Below are positions 45,904 through 54,517 of a stretch of DNA of 64,000 nt, in pieces (position 1 is the stretch's first letter; the number at the start of each line of letters is the position of its first letter). The DNA lies in the NCBI RefSeq assembly GCF_900112665.1, contig NZ_FOMN01000001.1, positions 124,502 through 188,501 on the forward strand, in the 5' to 3' direction. Source of the stretch: Lactobacillus bombicola. Lineage in GTDB: Bacteria; Bacillota; Bacilli; Lactobacillales; Lactobacillaceae. The notes beneath the pieces were generated by a model. The model saw only the letters and a program-made list of their open reading frames with translations, had not been told where the DNA came from and ran no database searches. Position numbers and translations under genes: made by a program.

Positions 45904-45937
45904 AAAAAACCATCAAGTTAAGCCTTGATGGTTTTTT
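45904..45937. terminator. Bidirectional terminator after the lepB unit
   Basis: AAAAAACCATCAAG (45904-45917) pairs perfectly with CTTGATGGTTTTTT (45924-45937) around 6 bases. It serves the + strand lepB unit and the converging ABC operon. Confidence 0.92.
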
Positions 45938-45959
45938 AATTTTAATAATTATTAAACAG

Positions 45960-46781
45960 TTACTTTTTCTCAATTGCTTCAAAGTAATGTTGCATTAAGA
46001 AAACGTTAACGATTAGGAAAAATAGATTCAAAATTAGTAAGACCAAAATGATTAGTAAAGAACTTTTATCATTTACCATAAAGCCGGAAAAAATATTGTT
46101 CATTCTAATTAAATTACTAATTTTTACTAACAGCCACGCAATTAACCAAATTATGACTAACCGAATAATACTTGATACTCCTCTGCCTGATACATGGGGC
46201 AGGAAGTTCATAATTGCCCGACTTGTGAAATTTAAAAAGCTAATGATAAGGTAAGTTAGTAAAGCAAGCAAGACCATAATTGTGATGAAAATTAATGTTT
46301 CATCAAAAATATTATATAATTTGCTAAGATGGGAATTCGTATACTTATTTAACTCATTAAGTGTAATTGCAACATTTGTTCGAACTTGAGGACTAATTAC
46401 GTAATAAAGGCCACTGAATATGGCTAGGGTTAGTAGTTCAAGTAATTTAAAGTAAACCATGGTGACAAATGAACTTAAGATATTACTAATGTAAAATAAA
46501 CTATCGTTAATTGGTGTCAGCCGCCAGGTTTGACTAAGATTGATTTTTTCATTTATAAAACAAATAATAATATAAAAAGCAAAAGTTGAAAAAATCATAA
46601 TAGTGCTATATATAGAAAGCAATTTAATCATAAAAGTATCTAATACAGAACTATTATAAGAATACCTACTAGAGAAAAAAGTAATGGCAATTGAACCAAT
46701 GAACTCGATTAACAGGATTAAATACAAATTTTTAGTTTTTTGTTTAAATTGCTGGCTAAATAAACTCTTAAAAATTGACAT
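45960..46781 (-). CDS. ABC transporter permease (YtrC/D-like)
   Basis: A 273-residue integral membrane protein with about six hydrophobic segments (near 20-38, 50-72, 98-128, 160-180, 205-222, 240-262). It starts on TAATG shared with the ATPase stop, with AGGAGG ahead. The three-gene order GntR, ATPase, permease is that of the Ytr operons, which respond to cell-envelope stress in Gram-positives. The cargo is unknown; long extracellular domains are absent. Confidence 0.8.
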   Translation of the reverse strand: MSIFKSLFSQQFKQKTKNLYLILLIEFIGSIAITFFSSRYSYNSSVLDTFMIKLLSIYSTIMIFSTFAFYIIICFINEKINLSQTWRLTPINDSLFYISNILSSFVTMVYFKLLELLTLAIFSGLYYVISPQVRTNVAITLNELNKYTNSHLSKLYNIFDETLIFITIMVLLALLTYLIISFLNFTSRAIMNFLPHVSGRGVSSIIRLVIIWLIAWLLVKISNLIRMNNIFSGFMVNDKSSLLIILVLLILNLFFLIVNVFLMQHYFEAIEKK

Positions 46782-47485
46782 TATTCATCCTCCTTTAAGT
46801 AAAGTCCTTCATAATATTCCTCAATACTCAGATTATTTGTCCTAATTGCTTCAGTTGATTGATGTGTAAGCACTGTTTTATCTTTAATAACGACAACTTC
46901 ATCAAGCATGGTCGCAATTTCGTTAACAAAATGATCGGAAATCAAAATTGTCGCTTGATCAGCCTTCCAGAGAATAATTGAATTAATTATTTTTTTGCGA
47001 GCCATTGCATCTATCCCTGAAAATGGTTCATCTAACAGATATAAATCAGCTTTACGTGAAAAAGTCAATGCAATAATTAATTTTTCACGCATCCCCTTTG
47101 AAAGATGAGATAAACGCATATTAAGATCAAGTTTCATAAAACTTCTTAATTGATCAAATTGCTCGTCATCAAAATCGGTATAAATAACTTGATAAAAATG
47201 CACAATATCCTGGATTTTCGTTGAGTCACCAAACCCGGTTAACCCATCAGTAAATGATAAATGCGCTTTTCTCATAGCTTCTTTAGTTTCGTTAAGAAGT
47301 GTAACACTACCTTGATAGTTTTTAGCCATTCCAGCAATGATACGCATCAAAGTAGTCTTGCCTGCCCCATTTTCACCTAAAAGCGCCACAATTTTTCCTG
47401 GTTGTAACTCTAAGTTAATTTTATCCAAGATGATTTTTTGGTTCTTTTTATAGGTTAAATCTTTAATTTCTAAAAGATTATCCAT
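46781..47485 (-). CDS. ABC transporter ATP-binding protein (YtrB-like)
   Basis: A 234-residue ATPase. Walker A is LLGENGAGKTTLMRIIAG; the signature reads LSHLSKGMREKLIIALTFSR, with the K-G-M-R-E-K form typical of the YtrB/CcmA group; Walker B is DLYLLDEPFSGID; the H-loop is ISDHFVNEIATML. All motifs intact. Overlaps the permease and lies 2 bases behind the gntR gene. Confidence 0.92.
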   Translation of the reverse strand: MDNLLEIKDLTYKKNQKIILDKINLELQPGKIVALLGENGAGKTTLMRIIAGMAKNYQGSVTLLNETKEAMRKAHLSFTDGLTGFGDSTKIQDIVHFYQVIYTDFDDEQFDQLRSFMKLDLNMRLSHLSKGMREKLIIALTFSRKADLYLLDEPFSGIDAMARKKIINSIILWKADQATILISDHFVNEIATMLDEVVVIKDKTVLTHQSTEAIRTNNLSIEEYYEGLYLKEDE

Positions 47486-47487
47486 AT

Positions 47488-47853
47488 TTATTCTCCTATC
47501 AGATAATTTGATAAAATAACACTAATTTGATCATCAGATACTCCCAAAGCATTCATACTTTGAACAAACTTTTCTAATTCAGCCTTAATCAATTTAGCCT
47601 TTGTCTGTTCAAGTAAAGCAGTATCTTCGGTGACAAAATTGCCTTCGCCTCTTTTAGTGAACAAAATACCCTCAGCATTCATTTGTTGTAAAGCTCTTTG
47701 AACAGTATTAACGTTGACCGTTAACTCAACCGCTAATTCTCTTACAGAAGGTATTTTATGACCAGGCTGTAATTTACCAGTAATAATTTGCCGATAAAGG
47801 TACTGTTTGATTTGGAGATAAATAGGTATATTGTCCTTAAATTCCACTAGCAC
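47488..47853 (-). CDS. GntR-family regulator (YtrA subfamily)
   Basis: A 121-residue repressor with a winged helix (KIPSVRELAVELTVNVNTVQRALQQM) and a short C-terminal helical tail (about 45 residues) as in YtrA. It starts at GTG 47853 with AAAGGATG ahead, and heads its own ABC operon. Upstream, TATAATACAGTATATA contains the -10 and is partly symmetric, so it may be promoter and operator in one. Confidence 0.9.
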   Translation of the reverse strand: MLVEFKDNIPIYLQIKQYLYRQIITGKLQPGHKIPSVRELAVELTVNVNTVQRALQQMNAEGILFTKRGEGNFVTEDTALLEQTKAKLIKAELEKFVQSMNALGVSDDQISVILSNYLIGE

Positions 47854-47946
47854 ACCATCCTTTATATACTGTATTATATTTCTATTACACGATCATATCG
47901 CAAATTGTTAATTTATGCAATATTTATGTTTTTTTCATATTATTAA

Positions 47947-48171
47947 TCACTCTTGCCTAACAAAGACATGTCTATGACAAACTGGTAAACTTTTCAATAA
48001 CGGTAATTCTGAAAAATAAAGCCTAATTTTTTTATAAAAGCTGGCCAGCTGCGTTAGCAGCCATTTATGATCATTAACATAAATTTGGCCGTTAAAAGCT
48101 AGATTAAGCAAAGTGAGTTTACCTGAACCACAAGTTTCTATAATGGCAGTAAATTGTTCAATCGGAATACC
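47947..48171 (-). pseudogene. Fossil ABC-transporter ATPase fragment (LolD/MacB type)
   Basis: An open - strand frame of about 74 codons without a start codon. It reads IPIEQFTAIIETCGSGKLTL, LNLAFNGQIYVNDHKWLL, then KKIRLYFSELPLLKSLPV. This matches the order of a LolD/MacB ATPase: GEFxAIxGPSGSGKSTLLNL (Walker A), SGxIxVND, and KxIGFxFQxFxLLPxLSV (Q-loop region). The Walker A Gly-Pro and Ser are changed, the LGGLDxPT segment is deleted, and everything after the Q-loop is gone. A dead fragment. Confidence 0.7.
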
Positions 48172-48212
48172 TTAAAGAAAGATTGTTAATGACATAACTA
48201 TCTTTCTTTAAG
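48171..48212. repeat. Orphan 13-bp hairpin with T-run
   Basis: CTTAAAGAAAGAT (48171-48183) pairs perfectly with ATCTTTCTTTAAG (48200-48212) and is followed by TATTTTTT on the + strand. It looks like a + strand terminator, yet no + strand gene precedes it. It may be a relic like the adjoining ATPase fragment. Confidence 0.65.
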
Positions 48213-48580
48213 TATTTTTTGCAAACAGATTCTATTTTAATTATTTCTTTTTCTATGATGATATCCTTTCATTAGCATTTTTAAATCTGCTATATTAAGT
48301 ATCATTAGATTAACACCCTATTATTCGATAGCTGCTTAAAAAGGCTTCAACTTTTTAATAATTTTTTCGTTGTTTCACGACCATGTAATTTATTTACTTA
48401 AGGCAAAAAAATACCCACAAAGCCATCTAAAACAATGTTTTTGTGAGTAAATTTATTTTTTTATAATAGATGTGTATAATTAGCTAATTTTAAAAAACAG
48501 CCAACTATACCTGGTATAAAAGCTTTTTAAAAAATTAATCAGCATATTAAAAAAGTGTGAATAGCTATAATTTTGTTTCA
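48213..48580. other. Gene-free stretch
   Basis: I see no coding frame, RNA gene or strong hairpin here. It is AT-rich, with several T-runs, and ends at the pepT stop. Together with the fossil ATPase it forms a 730-base non-coding gap. Confidence 0.6.
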
Positions 48581-49822
48581 CTATTTGTTATTTGTCACAT
48601 TTAATTCAACCATTTTTACCATAATGTCAACTGCCTTGTACATTGATTCTAAAACTGTGTACTCGTAGCGTCCATGCATGTTTTCTTGTCCAGCAAAAAT
48701 ATTAGGACATGGCAGACCCATATAGGTTAACTGAGACCCATCAGTGCCACCGCGAACCGGATCTTCATTAATTGATAATCCTTCACTGCGATAAGCTTCA
48801 CGAGCTAAATTAATAATATCCATACGTTTAGCTAATTCATCCGCCATATTATAATATTGATCCCACATTTTCAACTTGATTCGTTCAGTACCAAATGCTT
48901 CATTCATTTTATGAACAAGTGATTTGACTAATGCTTTTCGTTCTTCTAGGCCTTCGCGCTCAAAGTCGCGAATGATATAGTCCATATGGGCATTATCAAC
49001 CGTTCCGGTTAAATTCATCAAATGGAAGAATCCTTGTCGCCCATCAGTCTTTTCTGGAACCTCATCTGCTGGCAATTGATTTTGAAAATCAATTGCGATT
49101 TGAAGTGCATTAACCATTTGTCCTTTGGCTACTGCTGGATGGACGTTCACTCCTTGAATATCAAGCCCAAATTGGGCAGCAGAAAAAGTGCCCCAATCAA
49201 GTTTTCCTGGTGCTTCGCCATCAACGGTAAAAGCAAAATCAGCTCCAAATTCTGCTACATCAAAATGCCCTGCTCCAGTGCCAATTTCTTCATCTGGCGT
49301 GAAAGCTAAACGAATCTTGCCATGCTTAATTTCTGGATGGGTTAAAAGATATTCTGCTAAAGTTACTATTTCTGCTACCCCACATTTATCATCGCCACCA
49401 AGTAAAGTATCCCCGGAAGTGGTAATAATAGTTTGCCCCTTATAATTTGCAAGATGGGGAAAAACTGCGGGATCAAGGTAAAATTCGGAATTTCCTAATT
49501 TTATTTTTGATTTGCCATCATAGTTTTCATGAATTTGCGGTTTAACATTTTCGGAATTGAAGTCTGCCGTATCACAATGAGCTAAAAAGCCCATTGTTGG
49601 AACTTCAAAATCAATATTAGCGGGAATTTCAGCGATTACACAGCCGGAATTTTGGTTATAATGAACATCGCTTAGACCTAATTCTTCTAAGTCCTTGATA
49701 ATTACTTCTTTTTGAAAGTCTTCTTCACGTTTAGTTGAGGGGAAACAATCAGCATGCTCGTCTGATCGTGAATTGACTTGCACATATTTTAAAAATCTTG
49801 GCAGTAAGTTTGGATATTCCAT
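48581..49822 (-). CDS. pepT: Peptidase T (tripeptide aminopeptidase)
   Basis: Dinuclear-zinc cytosolic peptidase that removes the N-terminal residue from tripeptides, part of peptide use in lactic bacteria. The 413 residues are full length. Metal and catalytic motifs of the M20B family are visible: FLAHCDTADF, LLGGDDKCGVAEI, FTPDEEIGTGAGHFD, FTVDGEAPG, and the late IFAGQENMHGRYE. AAGGAGAA precedes the ATG. It lies 12 bases behind nif3, likely in the same transcript. Confidence 0.97.
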   Translation of the reverse strand: MEYPNLLPRFLKYVQVNSRSDEHADCFPSTKREEDFQKEVIIKDLEELGLSDVHYNQNSGCVIAEIPANIDFEVPTMGFLAHCDTADFNSENVKPQIHENYDGKSKIKLGNSEFYLDPAVFPHLANYKGQTIITTSGDTLLGGDDKCGVAEIVTLAEYLLTHPEIKHGKIRLAFTPDEEIGTGAGHFDVAEFGADFAFTVDGEAPGKLDWGTFSAAQFGLDIQGVNVHPAVAKGQMVNALQIAIDFQNQLPADEVPEKTDGRQGFFHLMNLTGTVDNAHMDYIIRDFEREGLEERKALVKSLVHKMNEAFGTERIKLKMWDQYYNMADELAKRMDIINLAREAYRSEGLSINEDPVRGGTDGSQLTYMGLPCPNIFAGQENMHGRYEYTVLESMYKAVDIMVKMVELNVTNNK

Positions 49823-49834
49823 AATTCTCCTTTA

Positions 49835-50632
49835 TTAAAATAAATCTTGAAATGGATTAGTTGAAACAGTAGACTTTTCCACTTGTAGGTCCCAATTGTT
49901 TTCTTTATTCCATTGAGTTAACTTTTGATACATTTTATCTTTAAATAGTTTTTCTGTATAGTGACCAGGATCAATAACTGTTAATCCTGAAGAAATTATA
50001 TCATGACCGGTATGATAATAGACGTCACCAGTAATAAATGCGTCAATTTTTTCTGCAACCGCCTGGTGCCAAAACTTGCTACCATCGCCACAAATAAAAC
50101 TCACTGATGAAATCATCTTATTAGAATCAGCAGTTATTAACCGTACCATCTTAACTTTCATTTTAGCTTTAACATAATACGCAAAATCGTGTGCTGATAA
50201 TGGGTGTGGTAATTTTCCTTTACGGCCAATGGCTATACCATCAGCATCAAAACAGAAAGGTTTAACATCAATTAAACCTAGTTCTGTTGCCTGCCAATCA
50301 CTAGAACCGTCTTGTGCTTTATCAGAATTAGTGTGAATTGAATAGACAGCAATTCCGTGAGCAATAATTTTGCCATACATTTCATTTTGTGGATCAGCAA
50401 AATTAAGGTTAATAACAGGCCGAAATATAACTGGATGATGACTAATAATTAAATTAACTCCTCTTTGAATGGCTTCATCTACTACTTCTGGTCGCACATC
50501 AAGAGTAGTCATTACTTTATTTACTTTTTGATCAAGTGAACCAATCTGCAGTCCTACGGGGTCACCTTTACTAGCAATTCCTTCAGGAAAGTGTTGGCAA
50601 AGAATGGTGACAATATCTTTAACTTTGGTCAT
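49835..50632 (-). CDS. Nif3-like (YqfO) metal-binding protein
   Basis: A 265-residue member of the Nif3/DUF34 family, possibly GTP cyclohydrolase I type 2-like; true role unsettled. ISHHPVIFRP and HTNSDKAQDG hold the metal-binding His and Asp of the N-terminal part, and FITGDVYYHTGHD with DPGHYTEKL those of the C-terminal part. The PII-like insert found in Bacillus YqfO is missing, so it is the short form. It overlaps trmK by 14 bases, the conserved trmK-nif3 pair. Confidence 0.9.
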   Translation of the reverse strand: MTKVKDIVTILCQHFPEGIASKGDPVGLQIGSLDQKVNKVMTTLDVRPEVVDEAIQRGVNLIISHHPVIFRPVINLNFADPQNEMYGKIIAHGIAVYSIHTNSDKAQDGSSDWQATELGLIDVKPFCFDADGIAIGRKGKLPHPLSAHDFAYYVKAKMKVKMVRLITADSNKMISSVSFICGDGSKFWHQAVAEKIDAFITGDVYYHTGHDIISSGLTVIDPGHYTEKLFKDKMYQKLTQWNKENNWDLQVEKSTVSTNPFQDLF

Positions 50633-51308
50633 TTAATTCTCCTTCAATTAACTCGATTTCTTGTTCTACTTTTTTGATACGCGAAAAATCCTTTTGCTTA
50701 GCCTTATTTAAATTATCTAAAAGCCGCTCATGATAATGCAACTGGTCTTGCCACTTTTGGTAAAAGACTGGATTTTTTTCTTTAATAATTACTGGTCCAA
50801 AAAATAACTGTGCCTGAGTTAATGTTTCTAACTTAGCTACTTTTTTAGCCTTAATTAATTCATAAATATGACCTGCTTCAGTAATAATTTGTTCAGCTTG
50901 AATATGATAAGAGTGCTCAATTAGCCATTTTCGTACCCCATACTCACCAATATTTGGTGCTAAAATTAGCGTATCAAAACTTAAACCATTTTCCCAAGAA
51001 GTAGTTAAAATTTGGGTCATGAGTTTGCCCCCCATACCAGCGATTACCACAGTATCAATCTGATCTGCTTTATTAACTGTGTCAAGTCCTGCACCTAGAC
51101 GTGGTTCAATTTTTTCTGCAAGTCCGGCTTCGATAATATCTTGCTTTGCATTTGCTAGGGGACCTGATGCAATGTCACTAGCAATGGCAAAATCAATTTT
51201 ACCTGATTTAACTAATTCAATTGGTAAATAAGCATGATCAGTACCAATGTCGGCAACCCGACTACCTGTATCTACCATATTGGCTAAAGTATTTAAACGT
51301 AAATTCAC
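50619..51308 (-). CDS. trmK: tRNA (adenine-22-N1) methyltransferase TrmK
   Basis: Methylates A22 of tRNAs. The 229 residues carry MVDTGSRVADIGTDHAYLPI (SAM motif I), IASDIASGP (motif II), DTVVIAGMGGKLM (motif IV), LILAPNIGEYGVRKWL, and a C-terminal coiled coil (about 175-225) typical of TrmK. In Firmicutes it usually follows dnaG-rpoD; here about 4.4 kb of other genes stand between. Confidence 0.94.
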   Translation of the reverse strand: MNLRLNTLANMVDTGSRVADIGTDHAYLPIELVKSGKIDFAIASDIASGPLANAKQDIIEAGLAEKIEPRLGAGLDTVNKADQIDTVVIAGMGGKLMTQILTTSWENGLSFDTLILAPNIGEYGVRKWLIEHSYHIQAEQIITEAGHIYELIKAKKVAKLETLTQAQLFFGPVIIKEKNPVFYQKWQDQLHYHERLLDNLNKAKQKDFSRIKKVEQEIELIEGELNDQS

Positions 51309-51418
51309 TTTTTCCCCTACTTTCTACATACTGAAATTTTAGCATATTACTTAAGCTGGTTTAAGAATTAAATGTTTTTGAAAATTGGTGTCTTGAATAA
51401 AATTTAGCTTTACCAAAA

Positions 51419-51451
51419 AGCTTCATTTTGAGTTTAATTCAAAATGAAGCT
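51419..51451 (-). terminator. Terminator of the accessory ABC operon
   Basis: AGCTTCATTTTGA (51419-51431) pairs perfectly with TCAAAATGAAGCT (51439-51451) around 7 bases. On the - strand it ends in TTTTT, right after the ABC permease. Confidence 0.85.
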
Positions 51452-51486
51452 AATAAAGAACAATTTAATATGAATACTTATACCAA

Positions 51487-52998
51487 TTATTTAATTAACT
51501 GCTTTAAGCTACACTTTATTAAAAATAAAACTAGGGTTACACCAAGATATACTAAGCAGACAGATGGATTTAGTTTATTTATGGGTAACAAGTTAGTAAT
51601 TCCATTTAGGTAGATAAAACAAAAAATGACCATTAAAAAAATAAACATGCGGTTACCCTTGGTAATTAATCCTAAAACTTGTGCTAGCATGCAAATCATA
51701 ATGCTAAAACATACTAGTAACAAAGCAGTATAACTTGACTTTAGCATAAAAGGTAAAAACAAGATTAGTGTAAATGTTAAACTAGCTACATATTCAAAAA
51801 ATTGTTGCTTATTTTGTGCTTTAGGAATCGTCATCAGCCATTGATAGAAACTAAATTGAGTAATTTGTGAACCTAAATTACTCAATAATGGTAATTCTGT
51901 TAATAAGATTAAAGGTAAAATTATTAATTGCTTTATGGCTAATGAACTAAGCCATGCTGTTAACCACAAAATAATTAATGCAAGTTTATTATAAATAGAT
52001 AGTGGTCTCCATAATAAAGCAAATGAAGTTTTTAATAAACTACTACTAGCCGATTTTGAATTGATTGTTTTCAATTTATGATGGTCGTGAACTAAGTTAA
52101 TAGGGATGGAATTTTTACGAATTTTATTTGAGTATTTGTGCGGAGAAAAAATAAAACCTGCTAAAATTAGCATTACAATGCAAATTATGAGCTGAATAAT
52201 AAAAATTAGTAGATCTTGCTGAGTAAATTTAATCGGTAAAAAAAATAAAGTCTGCTTTCCTGTTTCTTTAAAATTTCCTGAACTAAGTAGCATTGTTTGC
52301 TTTAATGGTTGCCCTACTGTCTTAACGCAAGTATCTTGAATCATTTTGAATAAATAGGAGCTACCAGATGGATTAATTATCTTTAAAAAAAAGGAATTAT
52401 AATTTTCGATACTAACTCCATAACAAATTAATGAAAAAAAGCTAACAAGAATTATTCCTAGAATACCTCTTAGAAAAGGAACAATTTCTGTAAATATCGC
52501 AAGCATCGAAATTATGAAAATACCAGGTAATAAAGTTAAAAATGGCGTTAAGAACTGATAAAAGTCAATAAATTTCCCTGGAAACTGTAAAATCACCATT
52601 ATAATTGTCCCTAATATGATAACAATCCAGAGAATAAATAAAAGTAAACAATTCGCCAAGAATTTTCCACCAATGTACTTAATTTTAGAAAAGGAAACTG
52701 ACGCCATTAAAACATTAGTATGATTTTGATCATCAATTCCAATTGTATTTTTTAAAAACAGGTAACTAATAATTGGTAAAAACAAGCCTAATACTAACAC
52801 CACACTAACTGGAACCCAACTAGGATTGCTTGCTTGAATAAATAAATTCGGCTCAAGTACAAATACCTTAATTGGACCCTTAATTCTTGGATATCCAATA
52901 ACAGCTGCGATTAAGGCCAAGATTATTAGAGCCCAATATGACAAGCGGCGACTTCGTTCTAAAAATGTAGCTTTAACAATTCTAGTCAAACTAATCAC
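51487..52998 (-). CDS. ABC-2-type permease, 12 predicted membrane segments
   Basis: A 503-residue very hydrophobic protein with about 12 membrane segments in two sets, separated by a basic loop (about 288-325, FSPHKYSNKIRKNSIPINLV). The start MISLTRIVKATFLERSRRLS, with a cytoplasmic basic tail before segment 1, is usual for ABC-2 export permeases of lactic bacteria. Start codon is GTG, overlapping the ATPase by 8 bases. The cargo is unknown; peptides or lipids are common in such pairs. Confidence 0.8.
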   Translation of the reverse strand: MISLTRIVKATFLERSRRLSYWALIILALIAAVIGYPRIKGPIKVFVLEPNLFIQASNPSWVPVSVVLVLGLFLPIISYLFLKNTIGIDDQNHTNVLMASVSFSKIKYIGGKFLANCLLLFILWIVIILGTIIMVILQFPGKFIDFYQFLTPFLTLLPGIFIISMLAIFTEIVPFLRGILGIILVSFFSLICYGVSIENYNSFFLKIINPSGSSYLFKMIQDTCVKTVGQPLKQTMLLSSGNFKETGKQTLFFLPIKFTQQDLLIFIIQLIICIVMLILAGFIFSPHKYSNKIRKNSIPINLVHDHHKLKTINSKSASSSLLKTSFALLWRPLSIYNKLALIILWLTAWLSSLAIKQLIILPLILLTELPLLSNLGSQITQFSFYQWLMTIPKAQNKQQFFEYVASLTFTLILFLPFMLKSSYTALLLVCFSIMICMLAQVLGLITKGNRMFIFLMVIFCFIYLNGITNLLPINKLNPSVCLVYLGVTLVLFLIKCSLKQLIK

Positions 52999-53854
52999 CG
53001 CTTTCTAAAATAGCCAGACTGGCATCTTCTAAGCGTGGTGTTACATTAACGGCTTCTGCATTAGGTTTAGATTGAGAGATTACTCTAATATGAACACCAT
53101 CAATTTCTTGCGTAATAGAACTAACATTTTCTAGTTGATTAAGAACCTGATTAACTGGAGCAGTATATTCCCAAACTGAATTTGTTACCCTCTGTAAAAG
53201 TCTTTCCGGTGAACCTGTATATAAAATTTGCCCCTCTTTCAAAACAATAATTTTAGAAGCAACTGCTTCTATATCAGAAATAATGTGAGTTGATAAAATA
53301 ACAATATGATTAACAGCCATTTCTGCCAAAACATTCCTAATAGTTACTCTTTCTAATGGATCTAATCCGACTGTAGGTTCATCAACAATAATTACTTTTG
53401 GATCACCTAGTAATGTGGCGGCTATACCTACTCTTTGTCGCATACCGCCAGAAAAGTCGGCCAATTTTGTATTTTTTGCATTAATCAAATGAAATTTAGT
53501 TAGTAAATTTTCAATATTACTTCGTGCTTGCTTTTTAGAAATACCTTTAAGAGCCGCAATGTATTGCAAATATTCAATTGCAGTTAAATGAGGATAATAT
53601 GGAACTTGCTGTGGTAAATATCCTAATGAAATTCGCATCTTTTTGGGATATTTAACAATGTCTACTCCATCTAAAAATATGCTTCCTTTTTCAGGTTGCA
53701 AAATAGTTGATATTATCCGCAATAAAGTTGATTTCCCGGCACCATTAGGACCAATTAGTCCAATGAGCCCACCTGAATGTAAGTTAAGGTTAATGTTATC
53801 AAGTATTAGCCTTTGACCAAACTTTAATGATACGTTTTTGATATCTAATTCCAT
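52991..53854 (-). CDS. ABC transporter ATP-binding protein
   Basis: A 287-residue ATPase. Walker A LIGPNGAGKSTLLRI, Q-loop GYLPQQVPYYPHLTA, signature DFSGGMRQRVGIAATLL, Walker B VIIVDEPTVGLD and H-loop ILSTHIISDIEAVA are all intact. The C-terminal 75 residues are an added domain as in NatA/CcmA-type exporters. I start it at the ATG at 53854, with AGGAG 8 bases ahead; the in-frame TTG at 53860 is too close to that site. First gene of the two-gene exporter; TATAAT-like boxes lie in the 200-base gap upstream. Confidence 0.92.
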   Translation of the reverse strand: MELDIKNVSLKFGQRLILDNINLNLHSGGLIGLIGPNGAGKSTLLRIISTILQPEKGSIFLDGVDIVKYPKKMRISLGYLPQQVPYYPHLTAIEYLQYIAALKGISKKQARSNIENLLTKFHLINAKNTKLADFSGGMRQRVGIAATLLGDPKVIIVDEPTVGLDPLERVTIRNVLAEMAVNHIVILSTHIISDIEAVASKIIVLKEGQILYTGSPERLLQRVTNSVWEYTAPVNQVLNQLENVSSITQEIDGVHIRVISQSKPNAEAVNVTPRLEDASLAILESGD

Positions 53855-54059
53855 AGTCAATTCTCCTAAAAGTGTAAACTATAATATCATTTATATATTG
53901 TATTACTATGCTATTATAGTACAAAAATAAACAAAAAAGACCAGATTTTTAATAAAGTTATTGACTGTAAGTAAATTAATGTATTGTAAATTTACCTAGT
54001 TAATCTTTCATCTTTTTTATATAATAAATTCAATAAAAAGATGAAAGAAGTTATACGGA

Positions 54060-54500
54060 ATGGATAGAACTGAAAGAGTAACATTAACAAATATGTGTAT
54101 GATTGAAAATAAGCAAAAAATATTAGTGATTAATCGTAACGATCCAACGTGGCCTGGACTCACCTTTCCCGGCGGACATGTTGAAGCGCATGAATCATTT
54201 CACGACTCGGTCATCCGAGAGATTAAAGAAGAAACTAATTTAACAATTAAGAAGCCACATTTAGTGGGAATTAAACAATTTTATGACGATAATAATAATC
54301 GCTATATCGTCTTTTTTTATATTGCTACAAAGTTTAGTGGTCAGCTAAAAGCATCAAAAGAAGGAGAGCTTATCTGGATGACCAAAAAAGAATTGCAACA
54401 AGAAAAGCTTGCATATAACTTTGACCGCGATTTAAAAGTTTATTTTAATAATGATATTGATGAACATTTACTTGATGGCAAGCGTGATAAACTGTTTTAA
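54060..54500 (+). CDS. NUDIX hydrolase, MutT/8-oxo-dGTPase-like
   Basis: A 146-residue single-domain NUDIX protein. The box is complete: GGHVEAHESFHDSVIREI followed by KEETNL. VLVINRNDPTWPGLTFPGG before it is the common MutT-like strand pair. A house-cleaning role on oxidised nucleotides is plausible but unproven. The gene is divergent from the ABC pair and 17 bases ahead of the CPBP gene. TTGACT at 53961-53966 may be its -35. Confidence 0.88.
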   Translation: MDRTERVTLTNMCMIENKQKILVINRNDPTWPGLTFPGGHVEAHESFHDSVIREIKEETNLTIKKPHLVGIKQFYDDNNNRYIVFFYIATKFSGQLKASKEGELIWMTKKELQQEKLAYNFDRDLKVYFNNDIDEHLLDGKRDKLF

Positions 54501-54517
54501 GTCTAGAAAGGTTTTTA

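Noticed and set aside
51428-51613. Short + strand frame over the ABC terminator and permease end
   Set aside because: It runs antisense to the permease, has no ribosome site, and begins inside a terminator hairpin.
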